DNA of 64,000 nt from Terriglobales bacterium (GCA_035561515.1 DATMXP010000023.1:124001-188000); one strand, 5' to 3'; positions 35,960-46,066 are shown, numbered from the stretch's first letter. The notes: a model not told the origin generated them from the sequence alone. A program made the numbers and translations.

Positions 35960-38900
35960 TTAGTACGTCAAACGCAAGCCAAACTGCATCTTGCGCATCG
36001 GTGCAGCAGAGGAGATAACGCCAAATGTTGTTGAAGTTGCGCCCGAGGGAACGCTGGCTCCCGGAGTACCCAGGCTTACCATGTTGAATGCATTCGTGCC
36101 TTCCGCACGGAACTTGAGCGTAAACCGCTCCGTCAGGCGGAAATCGCGCGAGATAGCCAGGTCAATCACCCTGAAGCCGGGTCCATCGAGTAAATTGCGT
36201 GGCGCGCTGCCGTCGGTCGCAACACCAGTAACAATCTTGTTCTGCTTGAACGCCGCGGTATTGAACCACATGTCGGCGGTCGGATTATCGAGATACGGAT
36301 CGCCGACGAGTTGCGCGCGATCATTCGTATTGCCGTCGAGATTGGCATCGACGTTGCCATTCGTCACCGTAAACGGAACTCCGCTGCGCAGTTTTACGAT
36401 CGGCGATATTGACCAGCCATTCAACACGTGCTTCCAGAGCGCACTGCCGCCGTTGTAATAGTCCGGCTGGTAGTTCAGCGCGAGCGAGAACGTATGGCGT
36501 TGATCAGTGTCAGCCCGACCGCGGTCCTCTGCCAGATTGCTGTAATTCTGCGCAAGCCCCTGCGTGGTGTTGTTATGCAATTGGACCGTGCTCAACGTTT
36601 TGCTCCATACGTAGTATCCGTTGAAGGCCAGGTGACGGTTCATCCGCATCGTCGCCGTCCACTGCATCGCGTGATAGGAAGCATTCTGGTCGGAGTCCAA
36701 CAACAGCACTGCTCCGAACAGCGGATTGGGACGCCGCGACAGAACGTTAGCTCCCGAGTTGGTAGCAGTCGGCGTCAACGCCGGGTAGTTTACGTCGCGA
36801 CCGAACGGCAGTCTGTGACTGAGTGTTCCGACATAAGCGCCAGTCACGCTGATCGCGCTCGTCACCTGCTGCTGAACCGAGAAATTCAACTGATACGAGT
36901 ACGGCCACTGGAAGTCTTTCGACACGCCAAAGATTCCACCGCCATTCACAAACGTGCCTTGGTAAGGAAACGGATTGCCGCCGACGTAATTATGGTAAGG
37001 ATCCCGAAGGGTTGCACCCAGCGGATTTCCACTCGCATCCGTCTTGGTGTTCGCGTTACTGAACGTTAGGCGGATAGAGTAGGGCTGGAAGTTGGTCATC
37101 GTGTTCCATTCATTCCCCGACACACTTCCGAAGAAAAGGCCTGCTGCCGCACGAATCGAAGTTTTCCCGTCTCCCCAAGGATCGTATGCAAAACCAATAC
37201 GCGGAGACACATGATGCCACCGCATAGGAACCACACCACGCTCGACGCCCGGGTCGCCGTAGAAGAGCTGCCCGACAGGCGCGAGGCTATTTACAGTCGA
37301 CTTCTGACCCGCAACATAAGTCGTCGCACGGTCCTGAGGATCCGTAGGGGGTGTCTGTATATCCCACCGTAACCCAAGATTCAGAGTCAGGCGCGGCGCG
37401 ATGCGGAAATCGTCCTGCGCAAACAAAGCGGTGTACCAGCTGTTGGTGTATCCAGTGACCGGCGCATCTTGCGTAAGTGAACTGGGTATTCCCAGTAGAA
37501 AGTCCGCCAGCGCGTTCTTGGTCACCGCGTTGCTGAACGTGAACGTCCCGTAATTGTTAAGTAGCGTCTGCTGGATATCCTTGTTCAGCGATAGCTCACC
37601 GCCAAACTTGAAGGCGTGACGCCCTTTGCTCCAGCTAAAGACGTCGCGCAGTGAGTAGAAGTTCGTGCCTGCGACAGGCCCGCCAATGGAGTTCGTCAGG
37701 TTGAAGTAGCCGCTCACATTGATCTGCGGCAGTGACGGTGTGCCCTGTATGGCGAACGTAGAGCCCAGGTCGCCGAGAGAAGTTTGGGGAATGTTCAGGC
37801 GTCCACCGAAGTTGCGCGTGTAGGTTACCCATGCCTGGTTAACACGAGTGTTGCCGATCACCCACGTATCACTGATATTGATATTGTGTTGCCGCCACTC
37901 GAACTGCTGCTGTCCCCACGGCAGGTTACCGCTGCCTGCTCTCACCGTGTTCACACCCGAGGTCTCGAAGTAGCTGCCACTTAACCGATGGCTGTTGCTC
38001 AACTGATGATCGAGTTTGATCAGGAACTCATTGGTGTCGTACGGGCTCGGTACATACCCTTGCCACTTGCTCCCTGCCAGGTTTGATAAGGGAATGTAAT
38101 CGGTGATAATCCTCATCGCCACCGGGTCCAGCCGACCCGGGCAGATCACACCGCTAACACCGTTACATACGAAAGTGGCCCCCGTCGCGGGGTCGGTGGG
38201 CTTCGTCTTCGACTGAGAGAAATCGCCTGTCCGTTCCAATGCGGTGGGTACAACTGCACCGTTCAGGAACGTGCTGGTTGTCTGGCGCAGTCCCGAGTAG
38301 GAGAAGAAGAAGAAAGTCTTGTCCTTGATGATCGGGCCGCCGATCGTGGCGCCGAACTGGTTGCGATGGAAACTCGGTTTCTCCAACTTCGATGCCCAAT
38401 CGTTGGCGTTGAACATCGTGTTGCGGACGAACTCAAAAAAAGAACCGTGGAACTTATTCGTTCCGGTCTTCGTCAGTACGTTGATGATGCCACTCGCAAA
38501 ACGTCCATATTCCGCACTGTAACTGTTGGTTTGAACGCGAAACTCTTGGATTGCGTCGGGGTTCGGCAGAATATTGCCCGTGTTACGAAGGCCGGTCATA
38601 TTGACGCCGCCATCCAGAAAATAGTTCACCGATCCCGTGCCGCCGTCCGTACCGCCGTTAATCAACGTGCGCTGTTCGGGATAACCGAGCACCAGCGAAC
38701 TAGTTCCGGACGATGCCGTTGCCACGCCGTTGTTATTCGATTGCACCCCCGGCGTAAGGTCCAGCAGCGTGTACACGTTGCGATCGACAAGAGGCAGACT
38801 GGAAATTTCCTGCGACTCGATCGTGCGGCCGATCTCGGCTGTTGTCGTGTTGATCAGCGGCGTCGCCTCCATCACCGTGATCACTTCGTTTGTGACTCCG

Positions 38901-39259
38901 ACTGCCAGCTTCACATCGATGCGTGCAATCTGGTTCACAGTGAGCACAATGCCCTGCTGCTGGTAAGTCTTGAATCCGGAAGAAGTAGCTTCCAATTGAT
39001 AGTTGCCGACTGGAAGAAACTCGACACGGTACGAGCCGTCAGCGTCGGTTTTTACGTTTCGCACCAGGTTCGTATCTGTATTGGTAATCGTTACAGTGGC
39101 CCCCGCGACGGCGGCGCCGGTGTTGTCAGTCACGGTGCCGACGACAGTGGTTGTGGTGTTCTGCGCCAAGGCACCAGCGGCAAGCAACACGCAAACGATG
39201 CCTGTGATCAGGCTGCGAATCTGGGAAGCGAAAATTCGAGGGAACCGGACAGCGCTCAT
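35960..39259 (-). CDS. TonB-dependent receptor, Oar-like with carboxypeptidase regulatory domain
   Basis: 1099 aa. Signal peptide (about 1-33, ending AGALAQ), carboxypeptidase-regulatory-like domain (VGTVTDNTGAAVAGATVTITN, about 38-115), plug (IGRTIESQEISSLPLVDRN; GIINVLTKTGTNKFHGS) and large beta-barrel closing with MQFGLRLTY, an aromatic C-terminus. Ribosome binding site TAGGAG 8 bases before ATG. It sits between an IclR regulator and uronate-catabolism genes, so it is the likely outer-membrane importer or binder for the polymer fragments handled by this locus. Confidence 0.92.
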   Translation of the reverse strand: MSAVRFPRIFASQIRSLITGIVCVLLAAGALAQNTTTTVVGTVTDNTGAAVAGATVTITNTDTNLVRNVKTDADGSYRVEFLPVGNYQLEATSSGFKTYQQQGIVLTVNQIARIDVKLAVGVTNEVITVMEATPLINTTTAEIGRTIESQEISSLPLVDRNVYTLLDLTPGVQSNNNGVATASSGTSSLVLGYPEQRTLINGGTDGGTGSVNYFLDGGVNMTGLRNTGNILPNPDAIQEFRVQTNSYSAEYGRFASGIINVLTKTGTNKFHGSFFEFVRNTMFNANDWASKLEKPSFHRNQFGATIGGPIIKDKTFFFFSYSGLRQTTSTFLNGAVVPTALERTGDFSQSKTKPTDPATGATFVCNGVSGVICPGRLDPVAMRIITDYIPLSNLAGSKWQGYVPSPYDTNEFLIKLDHQLSNSHRLSGSYFETSGVNTVRAGSGNLPWGQQQFEWRQHNINISDTWVIGNTRVNQAWVTYTRNFGGRLNIPQTSLGDLGSTFAIQGTPSLPQINVSGYFNLTNSIGGPVAGTNFYSLRDVFSWSKGRHAFKFGGELSLNKDIQQTLLNNYGTFTFSNAVTKNALADFLLGIPSSLTQDAPVTGYTNSWYTALFAQDDFRIAPRLTLNLGLRWDIQTPPTDPQDRATTYVAGQKSTVNSLAPVGQLFYGDPGVERGVVPMRWHHVSPRIGFAYDPWGDGKTSIRAAAGLFFGSVSGNEWNTMTNFQPYSIRLTFSNANTKTDASGNPLGATLRDPYHNYVGGNPFPYQGTFVNGGGIFGVSKDFQWPYSYQLNFSVQQQVTSAISVTGAYVGTLSHRLPFGRDVNYPALTPTATNSGANVLSRRPNPLFGAVLLLDSDQNASYHAMQWTATMRMNRHLAFNGYYVWSKTLSTVQLHNNTTQGLAQNYSNLAEDRGRADTDQRHTFSLALNYQPDYYNGGSALWKHVLNGWSISPIVKLRSGVPFTVTNGNVDANLDGNTNDRAQLVGDPYLDNPTADMWFNTAAFKQNKIVTGVATDGSAPRNLLDGPGFRVIDLAISRDFRLTERFTLKFRAEGTNAFNMVSLGTPGASVPSGATSTTFGVISSAAPMRKMQFGLRLTY

Positions 39260-39272
39260 GAATCATCTCCTA

Positions 39273-39300
39273 ATCAGGCCCTCAGGATCAGGCCCTCAGG
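39273..39300. repeat. 14-bp tandem duplication in the receptor leader
   Basis: ATCAGGCCCTCAGG occurs twice back to back (39273-39286, 39287-39300), just upstream of the ribosome binding site of the minus-strand TonB receptor. Each copy holds a CCTGAGG-like half-site, so it could be a regulatory or mRNA-structure element, or simple slippage. Confidence 0.75.
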
Positions 39301-39368
39301 GGCTGCGATGGATGCGGGCGCTTCGTACCACGATGCGAGACGCGGTTTCGATTTCATTTTGGTTGCAA

Positions 39369-39392
39369 GAAAAACTTGGCTCATTGCCAAGT
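39369..39392 (-). terminator. terminator of the IclR regulator gene
   Basis: ACTTGGC (39374-39380) pairs with GCCAAGT (39386-39392) around TCATT; on the minus strand it is followed by TTTTTCTT. It lies about 50 bases after the IclR stop, so the TonB receptor needs its own promoter within 39260-39370. Confidence 0.8.
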
Positions 39393-39440
39393 GCTCAACT
39401 GCAATCCAGAACTGCGTCTTCGCTTTGCTTCTCGGCAGTC

Positions 39441-40277
39441 CTAACGGGCTGCTTTCGCTAAACCTAAACTCATCTCCCTCGGCGCATACCCGAACTCACG
39501 GGATAGCGTCGCGGAAGCCTTGCACACAAACTCTGCGAGCATCGGCACCTTTGCAAGCGTGATCCGGAATGATGGCGCGGACACGCTGAGTGCGGCGATC
39601 GGATAGCCGAAGTGATCCATGACCGGTGCCGCTACGCAGCGAACGCCTTCCTCATGTTCTTCATCGTCGATGGCATACCCGCGCTGACGGCAGATCTTCA
39701 GGTCCGACTTCAATTCAGCCGGTGTGACCAGAGTCTTTGGAGTGAACCGTGGTAATCCGTGCTTTCGGATAATGGCGTCCACTTCGCGCTCCGGCATCCA
39801 CGCCATAATTGCCTTTCCGACGCCCGTACAATGGGCGGGATTGCGCCGGCCTATGCTCGACGACAGTCTCACGCTGCGGGCCGGCTCCAGTTTGTCGAGG
39901 TACAACACCTCGCCCTGGTCCATGACGCACAAATGGCCAGTTTCTTCCGTGTCGTATACGAGCTTTTCCAGGTGGATGCGACCGCGATCCCGAATGTCGA
40001 ACCGCGCCACCGCAATGCTTCCAAGTTCAAAGAGCCTCAACCCCAGGCGGTAGTGCCCGGTTTCAGGGTGCTTCTCGACGATTCTCTCGCGCTCCAGTGT
40101 CATTACAATCCGATGCACTGTGCTTTTATGCAGGTGAACCATGGCCGCGATGTCGGCCAGGCTTAGATCGTCATGCTTGCTGGCTAATGCGTTCAGGATT
40201 GCCAGTGAACGATCGAGGACTTGTACCCGGTAAGGATCGTCTCGTTTCGAAACGCTTTTCTTTTTGGTCTCAACCAC
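39441..40277 (-). CDS. IclR-family transcriptional regulator (KdgR-like)
   Basis: 278-aa regulator: winged HTH (LSLADIAAMVHLHKSTVHRIVMTLE, about 38-62) and a C-terminal effector domain (HCTGVGKAIMAWMP; EEHEEGVRCVAAPVMDHFGYPIAALSVSAP), the latter being the IclR signature. GTG start. KdgR, the pectin/uronate regulator of enterobacteria, belongs to this family, and the downstream uronate genes make a KdgR-like role likely. Effector (for example 2-keto-3-deoxygluconate) is inferred. Confidence 0.9.
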   Translation of the reverse strand: MVETKKKSVSKRDDPYRVQVLDRSLAILNALASKHDDLSLADIAAMVHLHKSTVHRIVMTLERERIVEKHPETGHYRLGLRLFELGSIAVARFDIRDRGRIHLEKLVYDTEETGHLCVMDQGEVLYLDKLEPARSVRLSSSIGRRNPAHCTGVGKAIMAWMPEREVDAIIRKHGLPRFTPKTLVTPAELKSDLKICRQRGYAIDDEEHEEGVRCVAAPVMDHFGYPIAALSVSAPSFRITLAKVPMLAEFVCKASATLSREFGYAPREMSLGLAKAAR

Positions 40278-40364
40278 GCGCCCCGCATTCTAGGTGAATT
40301 GCAGATGAAGTCAACAGGAAAATGCAACGGTGTTTCACAATACGAGACGACTTACTCCATAAAG

Positions 40365-40404
40365 AAAATGCTCCGCGTCGAAATGGGGGTTCCCAACGCG
40401 GAGC
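40365..40404 (-). terminator. terminator of the RND efflux operon
   Basis: GCTCCGCG (40370-40377) and CGCGGAGC (40397-40404) form the stem, 19 bases after the last gene's stop; on the minus strand ATTTTCTTT follows. Confidence 0.75.
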
Positions 40405-40423
40405 ACTTACTCTTGCCCGAAGC

Positions 40424-41836
40424 TTACTGCCAGCCTCCGCCAAGTGCCCGATACAACTGGACGATAGTGACCAGCTCGTTGCGGCGCAACTGTGCCAGCC
40501 GGAGTTCCGCGTCGAACAGATCACGGTCGGCATCCAACGCATTCAGCAGCGTGTCCACGCCACCGCGATACCGCACATACGACAACCGCGACCTATCCTG
40601 CAACGTTCCGACCAGCGCTTCCTGACGACCGCGCACGTCACGAACCTTCTCGTACTGGATCAGCGAATCCGACACCTCGCGGAATGCCGTTTGGATCGTC
40701 CGCTCATACTGCACGAGCGCCAACTTCTGCTGGGCTTCCGCGAACTTCACGTTGGAGCGTAGGCGTCCTCCCGTAAAGATTGGCTGCGCCACCTGCGGAG
40801 TGAACTGCCAGGTCTTATTCGCCCCGGTAAACAGGCTCGAAAGTTGATTGCTCTGGAATCCGAGCAAACCCGTCAGGCTGATCTGCGGAAAATACGCAGC
40901 ACGGGCTACGCCGATCAGCGCGTTGGAGGAAATCAGGTTTTGCTCCGCTGCACGGATGTCGGGCCTGCGCGCAAGTAGGTCTGACGGCAATCCCGCCGGC
41001 AGAGATGGTGGTTGTTCCTGTTGGGTCAGTGCCAGCGTTCGCTTTACAGGGCCGGGACTTTCACCCGTCAGCAGGCGTAGCAGGTTTTCCGTCTGGGCGA
41101 TGTTCTGCTCTATCTCCGGAATGGCCTCGCCTGCAACCTGCACCAGTTGCTCAGCCTGGCGAACGTCGAGAGTAGAAGCCACACCCACTTTCTCGCGACT
41201 CCTGATAAGTTCCAGCGAGTTCTCGCGGCTTGCCAGCGTACGCTTCGCGATTTCCAATTCCGAATCCAGTTCCAGCAATTGGAAGTACGCAGTAGCGACA
41301 TCCGCAACAAGCGTCGTCACCACGGCCTTTTGTGTCTCTTCCGTGGAGAGCAACTGTGCTCTCGCTGCTTCTGTGGCCATCCGCAGACGGCCCCAGACGT
41401 CCAATTCGAACGACAGTAAGTTCAGTCCCACGGATCCAAAAGTCCGTGTTGTGTCTGCGTTCTGTGGAACCGTGAACGAGCCATTTCGTGAAAACCGCTG
41501 GGTTGTCACGCCGGCACTGCCGTACACCGTCGGCAATTGATCGGCCCGGGTGATGCCGAGTTGCGCTCGCGCAGCTTCCACGCGAGCCACGGCCTCGCGG
41601 AGGTCGTAGTTACTTACCAGTGCCTTGCGAACCAGTTCCTGCAGTTGTGGATCCTTGAAAACCTGGAACCACTTCTCGTCCGCAAGCGACGCAGCATCGC
41701 TTGCTCCCGCCGGAGCGGAACGGAACTCCGGCGGTGTAGCGACCTGCGGACGCTGGTATCTCTTTCCGACGGTGCAGCCCGCAAGCAGCACGAGGACAAG
41801 AACAAGTGAGCTGAGATGAGCGATTTTCCGAATCAT
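40424..41836 (-). CDS. RND efflux outer-membrane lipoprotein (NodT/OprM-like)
   Basis: 470-aa outer-membrane channel of the TolC/OprM class. A lipoprotein signal ends in LAGC, making Cys21 the lipidated residue. Two outer-membrane efflux repeats follow (about 60-255 and 275-460) with long heptad-type helices (DLREAVARVEAARAQLG; YERTIQTAFREVSDSLIQYEKV) and the loop motif DLLARRPDIRAAEQ. Its ATG overlaps the stop of the pump gene, so the three efflux subunits are translationally coupled. Confidence 0.93.
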   Translation of the reverse strand: MIRKIAHLSSLVLVLVLLAGCTVGKRYQRPQVATPPEFRSAPAGASDAASLADEKWFQVFKDPQLQELVRKALVSNYDLREAVARVEAARAQLGITRADQLPTVYGSAGVTTQRFSRNGSFTVPQNADTTRTFGSVGLNLLSFELDVWGRLRMATEAARAQLLSTEETQKAVVTTLVADVATAYFQLLELDSELEIAKRTLASRENSLELIRSREKVGVASTLDVRQAEQLVQVAGEAIPEIEQNIAQTENLLRLLTGESPGPVKRTLALTQQEQPPSLPAGLPSDLLARRPDIRAAEQNLISSNALIGVARAAYFPQISLTGLLGFQSNQLSSLFTGANKTWQFTPQVAQPIFTGGRLRSNVKFAEAQQKLALVQYERTIQTAFREVSDSLIQYEKVRDVRGRQEALVGTLQDRSRLSYVRYRGGVDTLLNALDADRDLFDAELRLAQLRRNELVTIVQLYRALGGGWQ

Positions 41837-44800
41837 GCAACCACCTCCAGGGCGGTTTCTTCTTCATCGCTCTGCACAACCTCGTGAACACGATTGCGCG
41901 CAACGACCATGTAGATCGAAGGCACCACGAACAGCGTGAATACCGTACCGATGATCATTCCGCTCACCAACATGATGCCGATGCTGTTGCGAGCGCCTGC
42001 TCCCGGTCCCGTTGCCAGGATGAGCGGGAAATGGCCTACCACCGTTGCAGCCGTCGTCATCAGAATCGGACGCAACCGCGTTCCGGCCGCTTCTATGACC
42101 GCACTAAGTTTTTCGTGTCCGGCCTCCTGCAGTTCATTGGCGAACTGCACGATGAGGATGCCGTTCTTTGATACCAAGCCGACCAGCGTAATTAGTCCAA
42201 CCTGGCTGTAGATGTTGAGCGTGGTGAATCCCAGGAACGAGAACATCAACGCACCCGAGATCGCCAGTGGAACTGACCCAGCAAGAATGATGAACGGATC
42301 GCGGAAGCTCTCGAATTGCGCCGCCAGCACCAGGTAAATCAGGATGCCAGACAGGAGGAACGTTCCAAGGAACTTGCTCCCTTCCACGCGCAGCTGCCTC
42401 GACTCACCGGCATAATCCACCGTAAAGCCGTTGGGCATGATCTTCTTTGCTTCCGTCTCCAGGAACGTAAGCGCCTGATCCAGCGACACGTTCGGCGGAA
42501 TCACGCCTTGAATCCTCACCGCATTGAGCTGCTGGAACTTTTTCAGTTCACGCGGCTCAGTCGTGGTGCGCAGAGTTGCGAACGTTGACAGAGGCACCAG
42601 CTTGCCACCGCTGCCACTGACATAAATTTGCTCGAGCTGATCGGGCGTCAGGCGCTCCACTCTCTTAGCCTGAGGGATCACCTTGTAGCTCCGTCCCTGA
42701 ATACTGAAACGGTTCACGTAATTGCCGCCCATCAGTGCTGAGAGATCGCGTCCCGCCTGGCTGAGATCGACCCCCTGCGAGCGAACCTTGTCACGATCGA
42801 AGACAACTTCCGTCTGCGGCTGATCGAATTTCAGATCCGCATCGGCGAAGATGAACATGCCGCTCGCGAACGCCTTCTGTACGAGTTGGTTCGCTAGATC
42901 GACAAGTTCCTTCGGTTCGGCCGACGAGGCAATCACGAAGTCCACCGGGAAATCGCCGCCACCGGGTAGCGGTGCGGGCGTAAGTGGAATTACGCGGATG
43001 CCGGGAATCTGTGACAGAGGCCCGGTGGAAGCCACCAGTAGTTCCTGCGTGTTTCTCTTGCGCTCGCTCCAGGGCTTCGTCACCATGCCGCCAAATCCGC
43101 CACTTGGTGAGGTGATTTGGAAGATGCTGCCCGCCTCTGGAAATGAGTGATACACGTCATACACCTTCTGCGTGAACAGCTTCGTCTGGTCGAGCGTGGC
43201 ATTGGGCGCCGCTTGGATCACTCCGAATACAACACCCTGATCCTCCGCAGGAGCCAGTTCCTTCATCGAGAACATGTAGAACGGGACTGCCAGTAACAGC
43301 ACGATGGCCCAGACAGTGATCACCACTGGACGGTAGTGAAGCGTTCCCGTCAGCCTGCGCTCGTAGCCGCGACGAACCTTCTCGAAGTTCCGGTTGATCC
43401 ATCCTGCGAAACCGCGGTCCGTATCACCGGCTTTGAGCAGCCTCGAACTCATCATCGGCGACAGAGTCAGCGCCACGACGCCTGAAACCGTTACTGCACC
43501 AGCCAGCGTGAACGCGAATTCCCGGAACAACGCACCCGTAAGTCCGCCCTGCACACCCACCGGCGTGTAAACGGCAGCGAGCGTAATCGTCATCGCAATG
43601 ATCGGACCGACCAGCTCGCGGGCCGCATCGATAGCGGCTCGCATTGGCGTTTTGCCATGATGCAGGTGACGCTCGACGTTTTCGACTACGACAATCGCGT
43701 CGTCCACCACCAATCCCACGGCCAGAACGATTGCCAGCAGCGTCAGCAGGTTGATGGTGAATCCCGCAACCAGCATGAGGAATACCGCACCGACCAACGA
43801 AATTGGAATCGCCACAATTGGGATCAGCACCGACCGCACCGAACCCAGGAACAGGAAGATCACGATGATCACGATGATCAGCGTCTCCGACAACGTGCTC
43901 AGCACTTCGTGGATCGCATCCTGGATGTAAGCCGTCGAGTCATAGGGAATACCGAGCTTCATCCCGGCGGGCAGTTGTGACCGCAGTTCTGGAACTGCTT
44001 CGCGAACCTTCTGAATTACTTCCAGCGAGTTCGCGGTCGGCAAAACCCAGATGCCCATAAACGTGGCGGTCTCGCCGTTGAAGCGGACATCCTCGTCATA
44101 GTTCTCGGCGCCCAGCACCACATCCGCGACATCGCCCAACCGCACGATCGTGCCCTTCTCTTCCTTCACGACCATGTTCCGGAACTCTTCCGGCGAACGG
44201 AGATCCGTATTCGCGACGAGGTTCACCGACACCATCGAACCCTTGGTGCGGCCCAATGCAGACAGGTAGTTATTCTTCGCCAAGGTGTCCTGCACCATCG
44301 ACGGAGAAATACCCAGCGCTGTCATCTTGTCGGGCTTCAACCAGATTCGCATCGCAAAGGTCCGGTTACCCAGAATGTCAGCTCGCTGAACTCCATTGAT
44401 GGCGCTCAACTTCGGCTGAACCACACGCGTAAGATAGTCGGTGATCTGGTTCTGATCCAGGTCCGCCGAAGAGAAGCCAAGGTACATCGCTGCAAACTGC
44501 TGGTCGGCAGTTTCCAACTCGATGATTGGCGCCTCCGCTTCCGGCGGAAGGTCGTTGCGCACTTGCGCTACCTTCGCCTGGATCTGCGTCAGCGCTGCAT
44601 TCGTGTCGTAGTTCAGCTTCAGGTGAACCGTGATCGTGCTAGCACCCTGGGCACTCGACGACTCCATGTAATCGATGCCGTCGGCGCTGGCAATCACGCG
44701 CTCCAACGGAGTCGTAATGAATCCGCGTACCAGGTCAGCGTTCGCTCCCACATAGACTGTGGTCACTTTCACAACTGCGATATCGCTACGCGGATACTGC

Positions 44801-44904
44801 CGGACGCTCAGTGAGCGGATCGATTGCAGGCCGGCAATCAAGATCACCAGGCTCACCACAACCGAAAGAACAGGCCGCTTAATAAATAGATCCGTAAACT
44901 TCAT
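41833..44904 (-). CDS. RND multidrug efflux permease (HAE1 family)
   Basis: 1023-aa inner-membrane pump, the usual 1,020-1,050 aa with 12 helices and two large periplasmic loops. N-terminal MKFTDLFIKRPVLSVVVSLV, the proton-relay Asp pair in GLVVDDAIVVVENVERH (TM4) and LRPILMTTAATVVGHFPL near the C-terminus are classical. Hydrophobic drug/solvent class rather than heavy-metal class, because the DD pair and HAE1-type loops are present. Ribosome binding site GAGGAG, 6 bases after the adaptor gene's stop. Confidence 0.95.
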   Translation of the reverse strand: MKFTDLFIKRPVLSVVVSLVILIAGLQSIRSLSVRQYPRSDIAVVKVTTVYVGANADLVRGFITTPLERVIASADGIDYMESSSAQGASTITVHLKLNYDTNAALTQIQAKVAQVRNDLPPEAEAPIIELETADQQFAAMYLGFSSADLDQNQITDYLTRVVQPKLSAINGVQRADILGNRTFAMRIWLKPDKMTALGISPSMVQDTLAKNNYLSALGRTKGSMVSVNLVANTDLRSPEEFRNMVVKEEKGTIVRLGDVADVVLGAENYDEDVRFNGETATFMGIWVLPTANSLEVIQKVREAVPELRSQLPAGMKLGIPYDSTAYIQDAIHEVLSTLSETLIIVIIVIFLFLGSVRSVLIPIVAIPISLVGAVFLMLVAGFTINLLTLLAIVLAVGLVVDDAIVVVENVERHLHHGKTPMRAAIDAARELVGPIIAMTITLAAVYTPVGVQGGLTGALFREFAFTLAGAVTVSGVVALTLSPMMSSRLLKAGDTDRGFAGWINRNFEKVRRGYERRLTGTLHYRPVVITVWAIVLLLAVPFYMFSMKELAPAEDQGVVFGVIQAAPNATLDQTKLFTQKVYDVYHSFPEAGSIFQITSPSGGFGGMVTKPWSERKRNTQELLVASTGPLSQIPGIRVIPLTPAPLPGGGDFPVDFVIASSAEPKELVDLANQLVQKAFASGMFIFADADLKFDQPQTEVVFDRDKVRSQGVDLSQAGRDLSALMGGNYVNRFSIQGRSYKVIPQAKRVERLTPDQLEQIYVSGSGGKLVPLSTFATLRTTTEPRELKKFQQLNAVRIQGVIPPNVSLDQALTFLETEAKKIMPNGFTVDYAGESRQLRVEGSKFLGTFLLSGILIYLVLAAQFESFRDPFIILAGSVPLAISGALMFSFLGFTTLNIYSQVGLITLVGLVSKNGILIVQFANELQEAGHEKLSAVIEAAGTRLRPILMTTAATVVGHFPLILATGPGAGARNSIGIMLVSGMIIGTVFTLFVVPSIYMVVARNRVHEVVQSDEEETALEVVA

Positions 44905-44910
44905 AACTCC

Positions 44911-46035
44911 TCAGTTGTCTTCCGGCTTAGGGTCCGGACTGTTCGAAGGTTGAACCGAGTTGTTGACCGTGATCGGTGCGCCATTGCGGAGGCGGAACGT
45001 GCCCGAGGTGACGATCTCTTCTCCTGGCTTGATGCCGGATAGAACTGCTACTTGATCACCACGCGCAGGGCCAACCTTCACGAATTGTTGCTTCACTCCG
45101 CGATACTGCTTCCCGTTCGGGTCTTTCAGGTCCGAGATAACGAAGATTGAATCTCCGAATGGCGCATAATTGATTGCCGACGCCGGAACCGTCATGATCG
45201 ACTGCGCAGCGCCCGTCTGCAATTCCGCCTCGACGAACATGCCCGGTCGCAGAGTACCCTTCGGGTTCGAAACCGTGACCTGAACATTGACGTTTCGCGT
45301 GGCTTCATCGATGACGGAATCAATCGCGCTTACCCGCCCTTGAAGCTTCAGTCCCGGTATGTCGCTCGCCGTCAGATGCACCGTTTGGCCTACTTTCACG
45401 CTCAAGGCATTCTGTTGGGGCACGCCAAAGTTCACGTAAATCGGGTTGAGTGACTGAAGTGGCACAATCGGGCTTCCCGGAGACAGATACTGTCCGAGGT
45501 TTACCTGTCGGATGCCGAGCGCTCCGCTGAACGGAGCACGCACGGTTTTGCGTTCAATCGTCGCGCGGATCTCGCCGACTTTGGCTTCGGTCGAACTCTT
45601 CTCTGCTTCCGCCTGGTCATAGTCAGCGCGGGCGATTGCTCCTTGCTCGACCAGCGTCTTCATACGGTTGTAGTTCAACCGCGCAAGATCGCGCTGCGCT
45701 TCGGCCGCCGCAAGTTGCGCGCGTTCCTGGCGAGTATCGAGTTGCACCAGGACATCGCCGGCCTGCACTACTTTTCCGGACTGAAAGGTGATCTTGTCCA
45801 CGATGCCGGGCAGGTCAGCACTCACCGTCACACCTTGTACTGGCACGACCGTGCCGACCGACTTCATCGACGACGACCAGTTGTCGTTCTTCACCACGAT
45901 CGTGGTCACAGCGGTTGGTGGCGGCGTGAAGCTCATCTGCTTCATGGCCGCCTGCACCTGCTGAAATTTCGCGAATGCCAAGCCCCCTATAACAATGAGA
46001 GCGATACCTAACGTTAGAAATATCTTCTTTGCCAT
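44911..46035 (-). CDS. RND efflux periplasmic adaptor (membrane fusion protein)
   Basis: 374-aa adaptor bridging the pump and the outer-membrane channel. N-terminal membrane anchor/uncleaved signal (about 4-24), biotinyl-lipoyl half-motif (GIVDKITFQSGKVVQAGDVLVQLD), coiled-coil hairpin (RAQLAAAEAQRDLARLNYNRM), and beta-barrel (PFSGALGIRQVNLGQYLSPGSPIV). First true efflux gene, 31 bases after the sigma-like protein gene; start has GGGGTGAAAG. Confidence 0.93.
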   Translation of the reverse strand: MAKKIFLTLGIALIVIGGLAFAKFQQVQAAMKQMSFTPPPTAVTTIVVKNDNWSSSMKSVGTVVPVQGVTVSADLPGIVDKITFQSGKVVQAGDVLVQLDTRQERAQLAAAEAQRDLARLNYNRMKTLVEQGAIARADYDQAEAEKSSTEAKVGEIRATIERKTVRAPFSGALGIRQVNLGQYLSPGSPIVPLQSLNPIYVNFGVPQQNALSVKVGQTVHLTASDIPGLKLQGRVSAIDSVIDEATRNVNVQVTVSNPKGTLRPGMFVEAELQTGAAQSIMTVPASAINYAPFGDSIFVISDLKDPNGKQYRGVKQQFVKVGPARGDQVAVLSGIKPGEEIVTSGTFRLRNGAPITVNNSVQPSNSPDPKPEDN

Positions 46036-46066
46036 CTTTCACCCCTGAACTTCTCTCGATCGAAAC

